Origin: an uncultured bacterium
GTDB lineage: Bacteria; Hydrogenedentota; Hydrogenedentia; Hydrogenedentales; GCA-2746185
NCBI GenBank assembly: GCA_938082445.1
Contig: CALLLL010000187.1
Location: 1 to 43,537, forward strand
Direction: 5' to 3'
DNA length: 43,537 nt
Each line of letters starts with the position of its first letter. The first letter of the stretch is position 1. Made by a program: the position numbers and the translations under genes. This document shows, piece by piece, positions 8,981-16,188 of the stretch. The notes under the pieces are model-generated. The model searched no databases and was not told where the DNA came from. It worked only from the letters and a program-made list of their open reading frames with translations.

Positions 8981-9577
8981 ATGAATCGATTCTTTACTAC
9001 AATCTTATTACCAGTCATTGCAGTTTTTGGTGTAGTGGCGGTATTAAATGGAATGTCTGCAGATGCTGCACCGAAATCCAAGGCCTCTGAATCTCAGAAG
9101 GCCGAAACAAATGCACAAGTGGAAAAGGCCATCGAACAAGAACGGGCTGCACGCGATGCACGACGTGCATTTTATACAGCACCCCCGGTGATTCCCCATG
9201 ATGTTGTCCCTAATCAGTCGCGGCAATGCCAGTTTTGCCATGAGGAAGTCCGCGATACTCCCTTTGGTGTGAGTATCAAAACGCCCCACCCACAGTTTAC
9301 AAATTGCTTTTAATGTCATGTGGCTCAGAAAACATCACTGGATCCTGAACCCAAACCTGTAGCGACAACATTTAAAGGACTCTTGGAGCCTAAGGAAGGG
9401 TCCCGAAACAATCCGGTGGCTCCTCCAACGATTCCCCACCGTTTATTCCTTAGGGAAAATTGTCTATCGTGCCACGATAGTAGCAACCCTCAACTCGGTA
9501 TGCGTTCGCCCCATCCCCAACGAAGCCAATGCGTCCAATGCCACGTGCCAGAGATGGATGCTGAGTTTAAGCTCTAG
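8981..9577 (+). pseudogene. napB: napB-like tetrahaem cytochrome (two NapB units in tandem) with in-frame TAA in haem motif 2
   Basis: NapB is the dihaem c-type electron donor of NapA. This gene starts 4 bases after napA and encodes a signal anchor (FFTTILLPVIAVFGVVAVL) and then two similar halves. Each half has PPxIPH, a CxxCH haem site, PHPQ, and a second CxxCH followed by V: CQFCH and CF-stop-CH in the first, CLSCH and CVQCH in the second. The second haem site reads TGC TTT TAA TGT CAT, so a TAA (9311-9313) replaces its fourth codon position residue; a single C-to-T change from CAA would explain it. The frame is open on both sides, 198 sense codons in all. Typical NapB is about 150 residues with two haems, so this is also a doubled form. 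As it stands the product would stop after 110 residues. Confidence 0.88.
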
Positions 9578-9601
9578 CCTAAAGTAAAAAATAAATACAC
9601 T

Positions 9602-9636
9602 CTCCTTGAGATTTAAGTGTCTCAGGGAGATTTTTA
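9602..9636 (+). terminator. Rho-independent terminator of the nap operon
   Basis: A 10-bp stem (CTCCTTGAGA with TCTCAGGGAG, one G-T pair) at 9602-9629 is followed by a T-rich run, 25 bases after the napB stop. Confidence 0.85.
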
Positions 9637-9659
9637 TTTTATGAATAATTCTCATTAGT

Positions 9660-9689
9660 TAACTGTTTAACAGTTATATTTGCTATACA
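9660..9689 (+). promoter_or_regulatory. Palindrome beside an extended -10 box upstream of the diguanylate cyclase
   Basis: TAACTGT-TTA-ACAGTTA (9660-9676) is a perfect 7-3-7 palindrome. It lies directly before an extended -10 box TGC-TATACA (9681-9689), where the -35 region would be. This is the usual place for an activator or repressor site. No good -35 box is visible. Transcription would start near 9696, about 58 bases before the ATG. Confidence 0.4.
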
Positions 9690-9753
9690 TAACCAACGCT
9701 AATATTGTTATTAGATCAGACACTTCACAAAAACGGGACCTATTTTTTCCATT

Positions 9754-10671
9754 ATGAAAATACTTCTTGCGAACAACAATTCTGACGAAAGAGCCCAATT
9801 AAAGGGCACATTAGTAGATTGGGGATACGAAGTCTCTGAATGCGGTACAGGAAAAGAAGCCCTTTCTCTACTGGCAGAAGAGGGTGCCCCAAAACTGTTG
9901 GTGCTGGATTCTGCCATGCCGGAAATGTCCGGAATCGAGGTTTGCCAAGAACTAAGATTCCAACAATCTGAAGAATATCGCTATTCAATTGTACTCTCCG
10001 AAAGCGATAAGCATAGTGATTTGGTTATGGGGCTTCAATCGGGTGCTGACGAGTTTATAGTCAAACCGGTAAATATGATGGAATTGCAGTTGCGTATCCG
10101 CGCAGGCCGCCGCTTGATTGAATTACAAGAAACGCTTTTAGAAGCCCAAGAAGCTTTACGCATTCAAGCCACCCAAGATTTCCTTACCGGCATAAATAAC
10201 CGTGCCGCAATTATGCACATGTTAAATCAAGAAATGAACCGTACATCACGTACCAAAAATTCATTGGGCGTATTAATGACTGATATCGACAAATTTAAAA
10301 GCGTAAACGATACCTATGGTCACCCTGCTGGGGATGCTGTGATTAAAGAAGTCGCCCATCGTATAAAAGACACCTTGCGTGAATACGATGCTGTAGGCCG
10401 TTTTGGGGGTGAAGAATTCTTGATCGTTTTCCCCGAAATCAGCCATCAAGATTTGATGTCCATGGGCAATCGCGTTCGCGAGATAATAGCAAAGTCTCCA
10501 ATGGCAATCCCCGATGGCGAGTTGGATATCACCATGAGTTTCGGAGGCGCCATCTTGACAGGCGAATCAAAATTGAGCGACGAAGAGCTAATAGCTCGCG
10601 CAGACGAAGCATTGTATGAAGCCAAAGAAGGCGGCCGTAACAAAGTGTGTATGGCCCCTTTAGAAGAGTAA
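9754..10671 (+). CDS. REC-GGDEF response regulator, probable diguanylate cyclase
   Basis: A 305-residue cytoplasmic signalling protein that would make cyclic di-GMP. The receiver domain (1-120) has the phosphoacceptor D52 in LLVLDSAMPEMSG, S82 and the conserved K104 in VKPVN, but the usual acidic pair near the N-terminus is replaced by Asn (LLANNNSDE, residues 7-8). A helix (about 118-140) links to a GGDEF domain with the catalytic GGEEF at 218-222 and an intact inhibitory RxxD site (REYD, 209-212) five residues before it. The architecture is like the PleD/WspR group. There is no strong ribosome site before the ATG at 9754. It converges on the DUF2959 gene with 11 bases between stops. Cyclase activity is well supported; whether phosphorylation controls it is doubtful given the Asn pair. 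Confidence 0.93.
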   Translation: MKILLANNNSDERAQLKGTLVDWGYEVSECGTGKEALSLLAEEGAPKLLVLDSAMPEMSGIEVCQELRFQQSEEYRYSIVLSESDKHSDLVMGLQSGADEFIVKPVNMMELQLRIRAGRRLIELQETLLEAQEALRIQATQDFLTGINNRAAIMHMLNQEMNRTSRTKNSLGVLMTDIDKFKSVNDTYGHPAGDAVIKEVAHRIKDTLREYDAVGRFGGEEFLIVFPEISHQDLMSMGNRVREIIAKSPMAIPDGELDITMSFGGAILTGESKLSDEELIARADEALYEAKEGGRNKVCMAPLEE

Positions 10672-10682
10672 ATGCCCTCTTC

Positions 10683-11327
10683 TTACTTAAGACTTCCAAT
10701 AAATGCATTGGCTTCATTGATAGATGTCTCCATCTCCTTGACCAACACTGTTACATCGGACTCAATGGTCACCAATTGATTTTGTAGTGAAGCGATGGCT
10801 TGAGCATTTAAATTATGCTTTAAAAACAACACTTGATCTCTAAACGGCACAAGTACGGGCTCAATCTTCAATTCAGCTTTTCGCATTGCACGGATAAGTT
10901 TTCCATATCGCACTCGCGTATCAGTCAATTGCTGTGAGCTTTGGCGACGCAATGAGTCACTTGTATAGCTTTCCAGTTCAAGCTCCCACTCTTTGAATAA
11001 CGCTTCGGCAACATCTTCAACCGCTTTTATGCTCTCATGCACATCGTTTGCACGAGCTTCACTTCGTTCAAGTTCAGTGTTTAGTTTCTTGTAATACTGC
11101 TCAAGTTCACCGCCGTTAAAATTTGTCACTGCACTAAAATGTTCAAGTGCAGATTGGAATTGTTCTTTCGTGGCTTCTTGATCGTCTCGGGCTTCTTCTA
11201 TGCGATCCACCAAAATATCACGCTTATGGACACCAAACTTTTCCATGGTGCCATAATAGGCAGTTTGACAACCTGCGATCGTAGATACCAAAATTACCGC
11301 GGCAAAGTATTTGGTCACTGTATTCAT
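10683..11327 (-). CDS. DUF2959 lipoprotein
   Basis: A 214-residue protein that begins at the ATG at 11327 behind a GGAG ribosome site; a longer frame upstream overlaps the AsmA gene and lacks such a site. The signal peptide ends in a lipobox (STIAGC, Cys at about 19). The mature part starts YYGTMEKFGVHKRDILVDRI, which is the hallmark of DUF2959, and is helical with heptad-like spacing throughout. Function unknown in the family. It follows the AsmA gene by 19 bases and so is probably co-transcribed, which suggests an envelope role. Confidence 0.88.
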   Translation of the reverse strand: MNTVTKYFAAVILVSTIAGCQTAYYGTMEKFGVHKRDILVDRIEEARDDQEATKEQFQSALEHFSAVTNFNGGELEQYYKKLNTELERSEARANDVHESIKAVEDVAEALFKEWELELESYTSDSLRRQSSQQLTDTRVRYGKLIRAMRKAELKIEPVLVPFRDQVLFLKHNLNAQAIASLQNQLVTIESDVTVLVKEMETSINEANAFIGSLK

Positions 11328-11346
11328 TTCAAACTCCGTTTTATCA

Positions 11347-13332
11347 TTAATTTTTCTTTTTCTTGAATAAACCTTTGATGCCATCGACGATAGCGCCCTC
11401 AACTGCTTCTTCAACAGTTTCCTGTGGATCGGTTTCTTCTGTATTTTCACCATCGCCCTCAGCTGCAGCTTCAGGATTGTCTTCTATTTTTAACAAATCC
11501 TTCACTTTGTTCTTCATTTCTGTCTTGACTGCTTGACCAACTGCACTGTTAAGCCACGTTTTAGTATCGGGAAGCGTAGACACTTCAGGTGGAATTCCAG
11601 TGATTTTTACCGGCACATAGAGTCGCCCTTGGTCATCGAGTAAGTATTCCAATTCTTTCACCTCTGCGGCAAGGTCATGGGAAAATTCAGGGCTAAAATA
11701 GATAATCCCGTTGAGATCGAGACGAGTATCTAATCCAACCGTACCTTTTGCATTAAATTCGAAGAAGTCACTAACCACTTTAATATCTTCAGTATGGGCC
11801 TTTTCTTCTTTGATAATAAAGCTACCGGATATTTCGCTAAGAACAGTATCTTCCGGTTCTAAATATTTATTCATGGATGGGGGTACTTTACTGACAAGTG
11901 CTCCACCGATAAACGGGACATCGTTGATAGACGCCAGGACCTGTTTACCCAAGTTTAAATCATGAATGAGCCCATCAACCATTTTACCCTTGGCTTGCCC
12001 GGTCAATGAAGGCAATAAGATTTCGGTTAAGCTACCGTTTATCGTACCGGAAATACTTTCGACAGTACCGCTAAAGGCAAAGGGCATATCAGGGGCAAAG
12101 GCCGGTATGAGTTCTTCAACTTTGAGACCTTGTGCATTAAGAGTCGATTCGAAAGGGTATGCCTCATCATTCTTCTTCAGCTTGGTGGTTGCTTGAATTA
12201 GGCCACCAAAGGCTTGAGTATCAAAGGGATTTAATTGCCCTGTAGATTCATTGAGGGTAGCGGTCATTTTATTGTCAAATGGCGCGTTGTTCAACATCCC
12301 TTTGAGTGACTCAGAATCAAAGCGTTGATTGGCTTCATTGACATCGATGGTATAGACTCCAGCGATGTTATCCACTCCTAAGAGGCCTTCAATTTTTGCA
12401 CCGAAAGTAGATAGGGTTAATGTACCGTTGGTTTGATATCCCGTAGGTGTCAATGCAAAAGTTAAATTTGGTTTAACGTTTCCGTGAATTCCAAAGTCTT
12501 TTGCTGTAGGCGCAAAAATAGTCAGAGCCGGGTCAAGGCCAACTAAATCCACACCACTATCCGAAGTAATTTTAATTTGTTTATTGGCATCTGTCGGGCT
12601 AAGTTCACCGCTGGCCAGTATCGTGCTGCCCATAGTGGTGGCAGCAAGTTTATCCAGGCCCATCACCCCATTTTCTAGACCGTATTGAAGACTGTCAGCT
12701 GTGTAAGCCATATCAATGGTGTCCATGAATATGACATCGCCCTTAACACTTGAAAAACTAACTTGTTCATTGGCCAAAGCTAAAGCCGCTTTAAGGTTTA
12801 ATTCCTTGAGGTTATATTCCGTATCGGCAATGGTGTCTTTTATTATTACGGTGGCATCTTCAATTACAAAGGAATCAAAATTAACGGCGATGGCCTCATC
12901 TGAGGATGAATCTTCTGATGTGGAGTCGTCATCCTCCTCACTTGTGCGTGGTAGCCCCTGGATAAAGAACCCCTCTTCTTCTAGGGTTGCGGTGATGGTG
13001 GCTTCACTGATGCGCAAGGTGTTAATTGAAATGGATTGACTCAATAAAGGCATCAGAGCTACATCAATTTCAACCTGAGCCACATCGATGGCCTCAGTTG
13101 CATTATCGGGATTACTAACCTTGGCTGAATCAACAATTACACGCGCACTCGGGAATATGGATACCGACATTTCGCCCAACGTAACCTGCGCACCAAGACT
13201 TTCACTTGCAATTTCTTCAAATTTGGGCTTTTGCGCAGCAATCATGTTACCCAATTGACTCGCTAATATTGCCACTCCGACCATACACAGTAAGCTAAAT
13301 ACGATAAAAGCGATCAGCAATTTCTTTTTCAT
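11347..13332 (-). CDS. AsmA-family envelope protein
   Basis: A 661-residue protein with one N-terminal membrane anchor (KKKLLIAFIVFSLLCMVGVA) followed by the AsmA-type start (GAQVTLGEMSVSIFPSARVIV) and a long series of beta strands ending in the family's C-terminal part (about 440-590: VKVVSDFF-like and LDLNGIIYF strands). An acidic low-complexity loop (EEDDDSTSEDSSSDEA) sits near residue 130, and the C-terminus is acidic and then Lys-rich (GLFKKKKN). AsmA-like proteins bridge the periplasm and are linked to phospholipid movement to, or assembly of, the outer membrane. The start is ATG at 13332 with a GGGAG ribosome site. Good evidence for family; the cargo is inferred. Confidence 0.88.
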   Translation of the reverse strand: MKKKLLIAFIVFSLLCMVGVAILASQLGNMIAAQKPKFEEIASESLGAQVTLGEMSVSIFPSARVIVDSAKVSNPDNATEAIDVAQVEIDVALMPLLSQSISINTLRISEATITATLEEEGFFIQGLPRTSEEDDDSTSEDSSSDEAIAVNFDSFVIEDATVIIKDTIADTEYNLKELNLKAALALANEQVSFSSVKGDVIFMDTIDMAYTADSLQYGLENGVMGLDKLAATTMGSTILASGELSPTDANKQIKITSDSGVDLVGLDPALTIFAPTAKDFGIHGNVKPNLTFALTPTGYQTNGTLTLSTFGAKIEGLLGVDNIAGVYTIDVNEANQRFDSESLKGMLNNAPFDNKMTATLNESTGQLNPFDTQAFGGLIQATTKLKKNDEAYPFESTLNAQGLKVEELIPAFAPDMPFAFSGTVESISGTINGSLTEILLPSLTGQAKGKMVDGLIHDLNLGKQVLASINDVPFIGGALVSKVPPSMNKYLEPEDTVLSEISGSFIIKEEKAHTEDIKVVSDFFEFNAKGTVGLDTRLDLNGIIYFSPEFSHDLAAEVKELEYLLDDQGRLYVPVKITGIPPEVSTLPDTKTWLNSAVGQAVKTEMKNKVKDLLKIEDNPEAAAEGDGENTEETDPQETVEEAVEGAIVDGIKGLFKKKKN

Positions 13333-13369
13333 GTTATCTCCCTAGTCCTGCACTGCTTTACTAAGTTCC

Positions 13370-13378
13370 ACTATAGCA
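13370..13378 (-). promoter_or_regulatory. Extended -10 box for the AsmA/DUF2959 pair
   Basis: On the minus strand TGC-TATAGT (13378-13370) is a good extended -10 element about 38 bases before the AsmA start. No clear -35 box is seen at the right distance. Confidence 0.35.
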
Positions 13379-13495
13379 TATTAAACGGTCAATTTAACCC
13401 TGATAGGCACTACTTAGGGAAAAAATTTCCTTATAATTTTAACCCCATCAACCTCGATTTCCCTTAAGCCCCTATAAAATTGGACTTAAGCTTTC

Positions 13496-13511
13496 TGGCA
13501 TGCACTTTGCT
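13496..13511 (+). promoter_or_regulatory. Sigma-54 (RpoN)-type promoter of the LysM-M23 gene
   Basis: TGGCATGCACTTTGCT matches the sigma-54 consensus TGGCACGNNNNTTGCW at every fixed position except one (T for C at the sixth base). GG (13497-13498) and GC (13509-13510) are ten bases apart. Transcription would start near 13522, about 19 bases before the ATG at 13541. Confidence 0.65.
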
Positions 13512-13540
13512 CTTAAAAAGGGCACATAGGAGCTAAAACT

Positions 13541-14302
13541 ATGCCTACAACGGATTCAATCCATACTGCGAAAGTCATACCCCAGCGCACTGAGACACCT
13601 CGCGCAGCATGGCCCAGCAAAGAAACCTATACGGTTAAATCAGGCGATACGTTATCAGAAATTGTTCAAGAGCATTTAATGTCGACCGGGCGAGAGGTTT
13701 CAAGCCAATCCATCTACCAAGGGGTGCAAGAAGTCGCTAAAAACAATGGGATCAGTGATCCTAACCGTATATTATCCGGACAAAAAATAAATTTGAGTGT
13801 TTCCCAGGAACGTTTAGCCAGCTCTTTTGATGACACACTGGTTGAGACTATCGCTCTGGGGAAAGCCTCTACTGATTTACCCTCAAAAACAGGTGTATCG
13901 ACAGCTTATGCACAAGTTTTAGATGGACCTGCGACTTTAAGCTCAACGTTTGGCGCGCGGAAACATCCTATCCATAATCGTTTCCATCATCACAATGGCA
14001 TCGATTTAGCTGCCGAGGCCAATACACCCATAACCGCTATGGATGACGGAACAGTATCATTCAGTGGATGGAAGCCGGGACATGGGAATACTATTGTTGT
14101 ACGTCATGACAATGGTGTGGAGACACAGTATAGTCACGCTGCTAAACGCTTGGTAGAGTTGGGAGAGCGTGTAACAGAAAACAGTGTTTTGGGCTTAGTT
14201 GGCGACACCGGTATGGCAACGGGACCGCATCTGCATCTAGAAGTAAAACAATATGGGCGTACCGTAAACCCAATGCCGTATCTGCTAAACTCAGCGATGT
14301 AA
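13541..14302 (+). CDS. LysM-M23 family metallopeptidase without signal peptide
   Basis: A 253-residue protein predicted to cleave peptidoglycan cross-bridges. A LysM domain (about 28-87: YTVKSGDTLSEIVQEH to ILSGQKINL) binds glycan strands. An M23 (lysostaphin-type) peptidase domain follows (about 125-250) with the zinc-binding HNGID and HLHLE motifs and the typical FGARKHPIHNRFHHH lead-in. All zinc ligands are present. Oddly, the N-terminus (MPTTDSIHTAKVIPQ) has no signal peptide or membrane segment. Together with the sigma-54-type promoter this recalls flagellar components, which are exported by the flagellar apparatus; that is an inference, since no flagellar gene is in the window. An AGGAG ribosome site precedes the ATG. 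It converges on the sulfatase gene with 8 bases between stops. Confidence 0.9.
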   Translation: MPTTDSIHTAKVIPQRTETPRAAWPSKETYTVKSGDTLSEIVQEHLMSTGREVSSQSIYQGVQEVAKNNGISDPNRILSGQKINLSVSQERLASSFDDTLVETIALGKASTDLPSKTGVSTAYAQVLDGPATLSSTFGARKHPIHNRFHHHNGIDLAAEANTPITAMDDGTVSFSGWKPGHGNTIVVRHDNGVETQYSHAAKRLVELGERVTENSVLGLVGDTGMATGPHLHLEVKQYGRTVNPMPYLLNSAM

Positions 14303-14310
14303 GCGAATAG

Positions 14311-15585
14311 TTACTCGCCCACATACCCCAAGTCGTCTAATGCCTGAATATCGTCATCGGTAAGAGTAGCATCGTTTTCTAAATTACGTGCTGTATTGGT
14401 ATCCCATTCTTCCCACAAAAGTGTCAATGCCGCAACTTTTTCAGGATTGGATTGGTAGAGGTTGTTGGTCTCAAGAGGATCTTCAGCGATATGATACAAC
14501 CCTTTTTCGGAACCTCCGATAATTAGTTTCCATCCCTCATGAATGACAGTCTGGCGTTGTGCTTTTGCACCCGCCATGAGCGACTTGGTAATCCCTAGAT
14601 CAGGCACTGCCCCACCATATGTTTCCATCACACGTATACGATCAGAGGGGATCTCATCATTAAGCACATCGAGCCCACGCATGGCTTCAGGGACAGGAAT
14701 GCCCGCAAGCCCCAATAATGTTGGCCCAACATCTATACCACGAACCGGCGCTTCTGAGCGCCCAGAGTCTATACCCGGCCCTGAAATAGCCAAGGGCACC
14801 CGAAGACCTGTTTGATAGATACGGCGGCCATGGCCAAGATAGTCGTGCTCATGAATGCTTTCTCCATGATCGACCACAAACAAAATGAATGTATTTTCTT
14901 TTGGCAATTGCTCCATCACTTTTTGAATCTCGGAATCGGTGTAATGGATCTCAGAATCATAGCGAACTTTAATCTTCGCCCCTTTATCATTGGGGTAATC
15001 GGAACGCTTGGATACTATATGTCGACGGTGTTTCTTGTATGGAGCATGAGGATCTGAATAATGAAACCAAGCAAACAACGGTTTTTGAGTATCACGCTTG
15101 GCAAGGATTTCCAAGGATAAACGGGTGACCTCATCGGCATCACGCTCGGATTTTAAAAAGCCCCAACGTTTCTTATGAAAGTCATCGTCATAAATATCGA
15201 AACCGCGATCCAAGCCCGACAATGGGGCTTTGAGTGTCCAGTTACTGGTAACACATACCGTTTCGTATCCGGCTCCTTTAAACTGCTGTGCAACGGTTTG
15301 AACTTCATCGGGTAAACGTAAACCATTGCGGGTAGACCCAGTGATTCGCGGGTTAAGGGAAGACATCATGGAACAAAATGAAGGACTGGTCAACGGGATT
15401 TCGCCAAGCATATTGTCAAATACCATTGCATCTTCAGCCCAAGCATCAAGATGGGGGGATGTATCGTGAGGATGTCCATACATGCCAAGGTGATCGGCAC
15501 GCAACGTATCAATGGATATGATAATTACATTGGGCTGGGCTTGTGGAGCTGATAGCAAGACACTGAGTAAAACAGGTAATATCAC
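14311..15585 (-). CDS. Sulfatase-fold (alkaline-phosphatase superfamily) hydrolase lacking the formylglycine cysteine
   Basis: A 424-residue exported hydrolase. A short hydrophobic N-terminus (LPVLLSVLLSAPQAQ) is followed by the sulfatase start PNVIIISIDTLRADHLGMYG with metal-binding Asp, the TSPSFCSMMSSLNP nucleophile region and the second metal site VVDHGESIHEHD. In classical sulfatases the nucleophile motif is C/S-x-P-x-R; here the matching residues are T66 and F70 (TSPSF), so formylglycine cannot form at that position. Thr is the nucleophile in related phosphoesterases, so the substrate may be a phosphate or phosphonate ester instead of a sulfate. The start is GTG at 15585, overlapping the TGA of the upstream lipoprotein gene (GTGA), so the two are translationally coupled. 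Confidence 0.85.
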   Translation of the reverse strand: MILPVLLSVLLSAPQAQPNVIIISIDTLRADHLGMYGHPHDTSPHLDAWAEDAMVFDNMLGEIPLTSPSFCSMMSSLNPRITGSTRNGLRLPDEVQTVAQQFKGAGYETVCVTSNWTLKAPLSGLDRGFDIYDDDFHKKRWGFLKSERDADEVTRLSLEILAKRDTQKPLFAWFHYSDPHAPYKKHRRHIVSKRSDYPNDKGAKIKVRYDSEIHYTDSEIQKVMEQLPKENTFILFVVDHGESIHEHDYLGHGRRIYQTGLRVPLAISGPGIDSGRSEAPVRGIDVGPTLLGLAGIPVPEAMRGLDVLNDEIPSDRIRVMETYGGAVPDLGITKSLMAGAKAQRQTVIHEGWKLIIGGSEKGLYHIAEDPLETNNLYQSNPEKVAALTLLWEEWDTNTARNLENDATLTDDDIQALDDLGYVGE

Positions 15586-16043
15586 GGGACTGGGACCTCT
15601 ACTTCTTGTTTGGGTTGCTGTACTTCAACGTTCATGGTGGTAGACATTTGTGCGACTTCGTTTAATTCATCACGAACAATAATAGCTTCATGGTCGGCAT
15701 TGTACGCAGTAATCTTAAATGTAAAGGTACCGGCCCAGCTATCGTAGGGCACTTTAACCTTAATACTCCATATACCGTCATTCGCTTCTTTATCCCCTTT
15801 TTTTCCATCATCATGGAATGGGAAAACAAGGCCTGTAGTGTCTTCAAGCACCACGCCTTCAACTTTTTTTACAATGTCATAGGGATCATTAACTTTTACA
15901 GTTATAACGCTTTCATCCAACAACTGGAGTGATTGCTTTTCAATAGATGGTGCTTCAAATGTAGGTTGCAGACGAGTGGTTGCACATCCCGCTATCAATA
16001 GTGATAGAAATATAATGCTATACGCATTGAAGCGTGTACTCAT
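15582..16043 (-). CDS. Small lipoprotein with Ig/cadherin-like repeat
   Basis: A 153-residue lipoprotein: signal peptide with lipobox LIAGC (Cys at about 19), then one beta-sandwich-like domain with the characteristic PFHDDGKKGDKEANDGIWS turn, which resembles the DDG-GD-x-x-x-DGIY/W motif of bacterial extracellular sandwich domains, probably binding calcium. It ends in a Pro/Glu/Val tail. It is the first gene of a two-gene unit with the sulfatase-fold hydrolase, with which it overlaps by four bases. I do not recognise a specific family. Confidence 0.75.
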   Translation of the reverse strand: MSTRFNAYSIIFLSLLIAGCATTRLQPTFEAPSIEKQSLQLLDESVITVKVNDPYDIVKKVEGVVLEDTTGLVFPFHDDGKKGDKEANDGIWSIKVKVPYDSWAGTFTFKITAYNADHEAIIVRDELNEVAQMSTTMNVEVQQPKQEVEVPVP

Positions 16044-16121
16044 TTTATAGTCCCCTCTTAATGGATTGTATACAGCATTTTACCGTTTTCACGTCCAACA
16101 AACCAAGCTCTCTGAAAAACA

Positions 16122-16155
16122 AAAAAACGAAGGGCCCGGCAAGCCGGACCCTCCG
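16122..16155 (-). terminator. Rho-independent terminator of the pseudopilin gene
   Basis: Read on the minus strand, a 10-bp GC-rich stem (AGGGTCCGGC with GCCGGGCCCT, one G-T pair, loop TT) is followed by a run of seven T. It lies about 35 bases after the stop of the pseudopilin gene. Confidence 0.9.
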
Positions 16156-16188
16156 AAATTATACTAAACTAACAAGTGATTCGATGAA

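Noticed and set aside
6362..9577. Programmed frameshifting and stop readthrough as a normal way of expressing nap
   Set aside because: Three different lesion types occur without classic slippery heptamers or a downstream hairpin pattern, and TAA ends ordinary genes here. Decay or sequence error is simpler.
10662..10683. AGAAGAG/CTCTTCT stem between convergent stops as a terminator
   Set aside because: Seven AT-rich pairs without a T run on either strand.
11328..11453. Longer N-terminus of the DUF2959 protein
   Set aside because: The added part is charged and overlaps the AsmA gene; the start at 11327 has a ribosome site and gives a proper lipoprotein signal.
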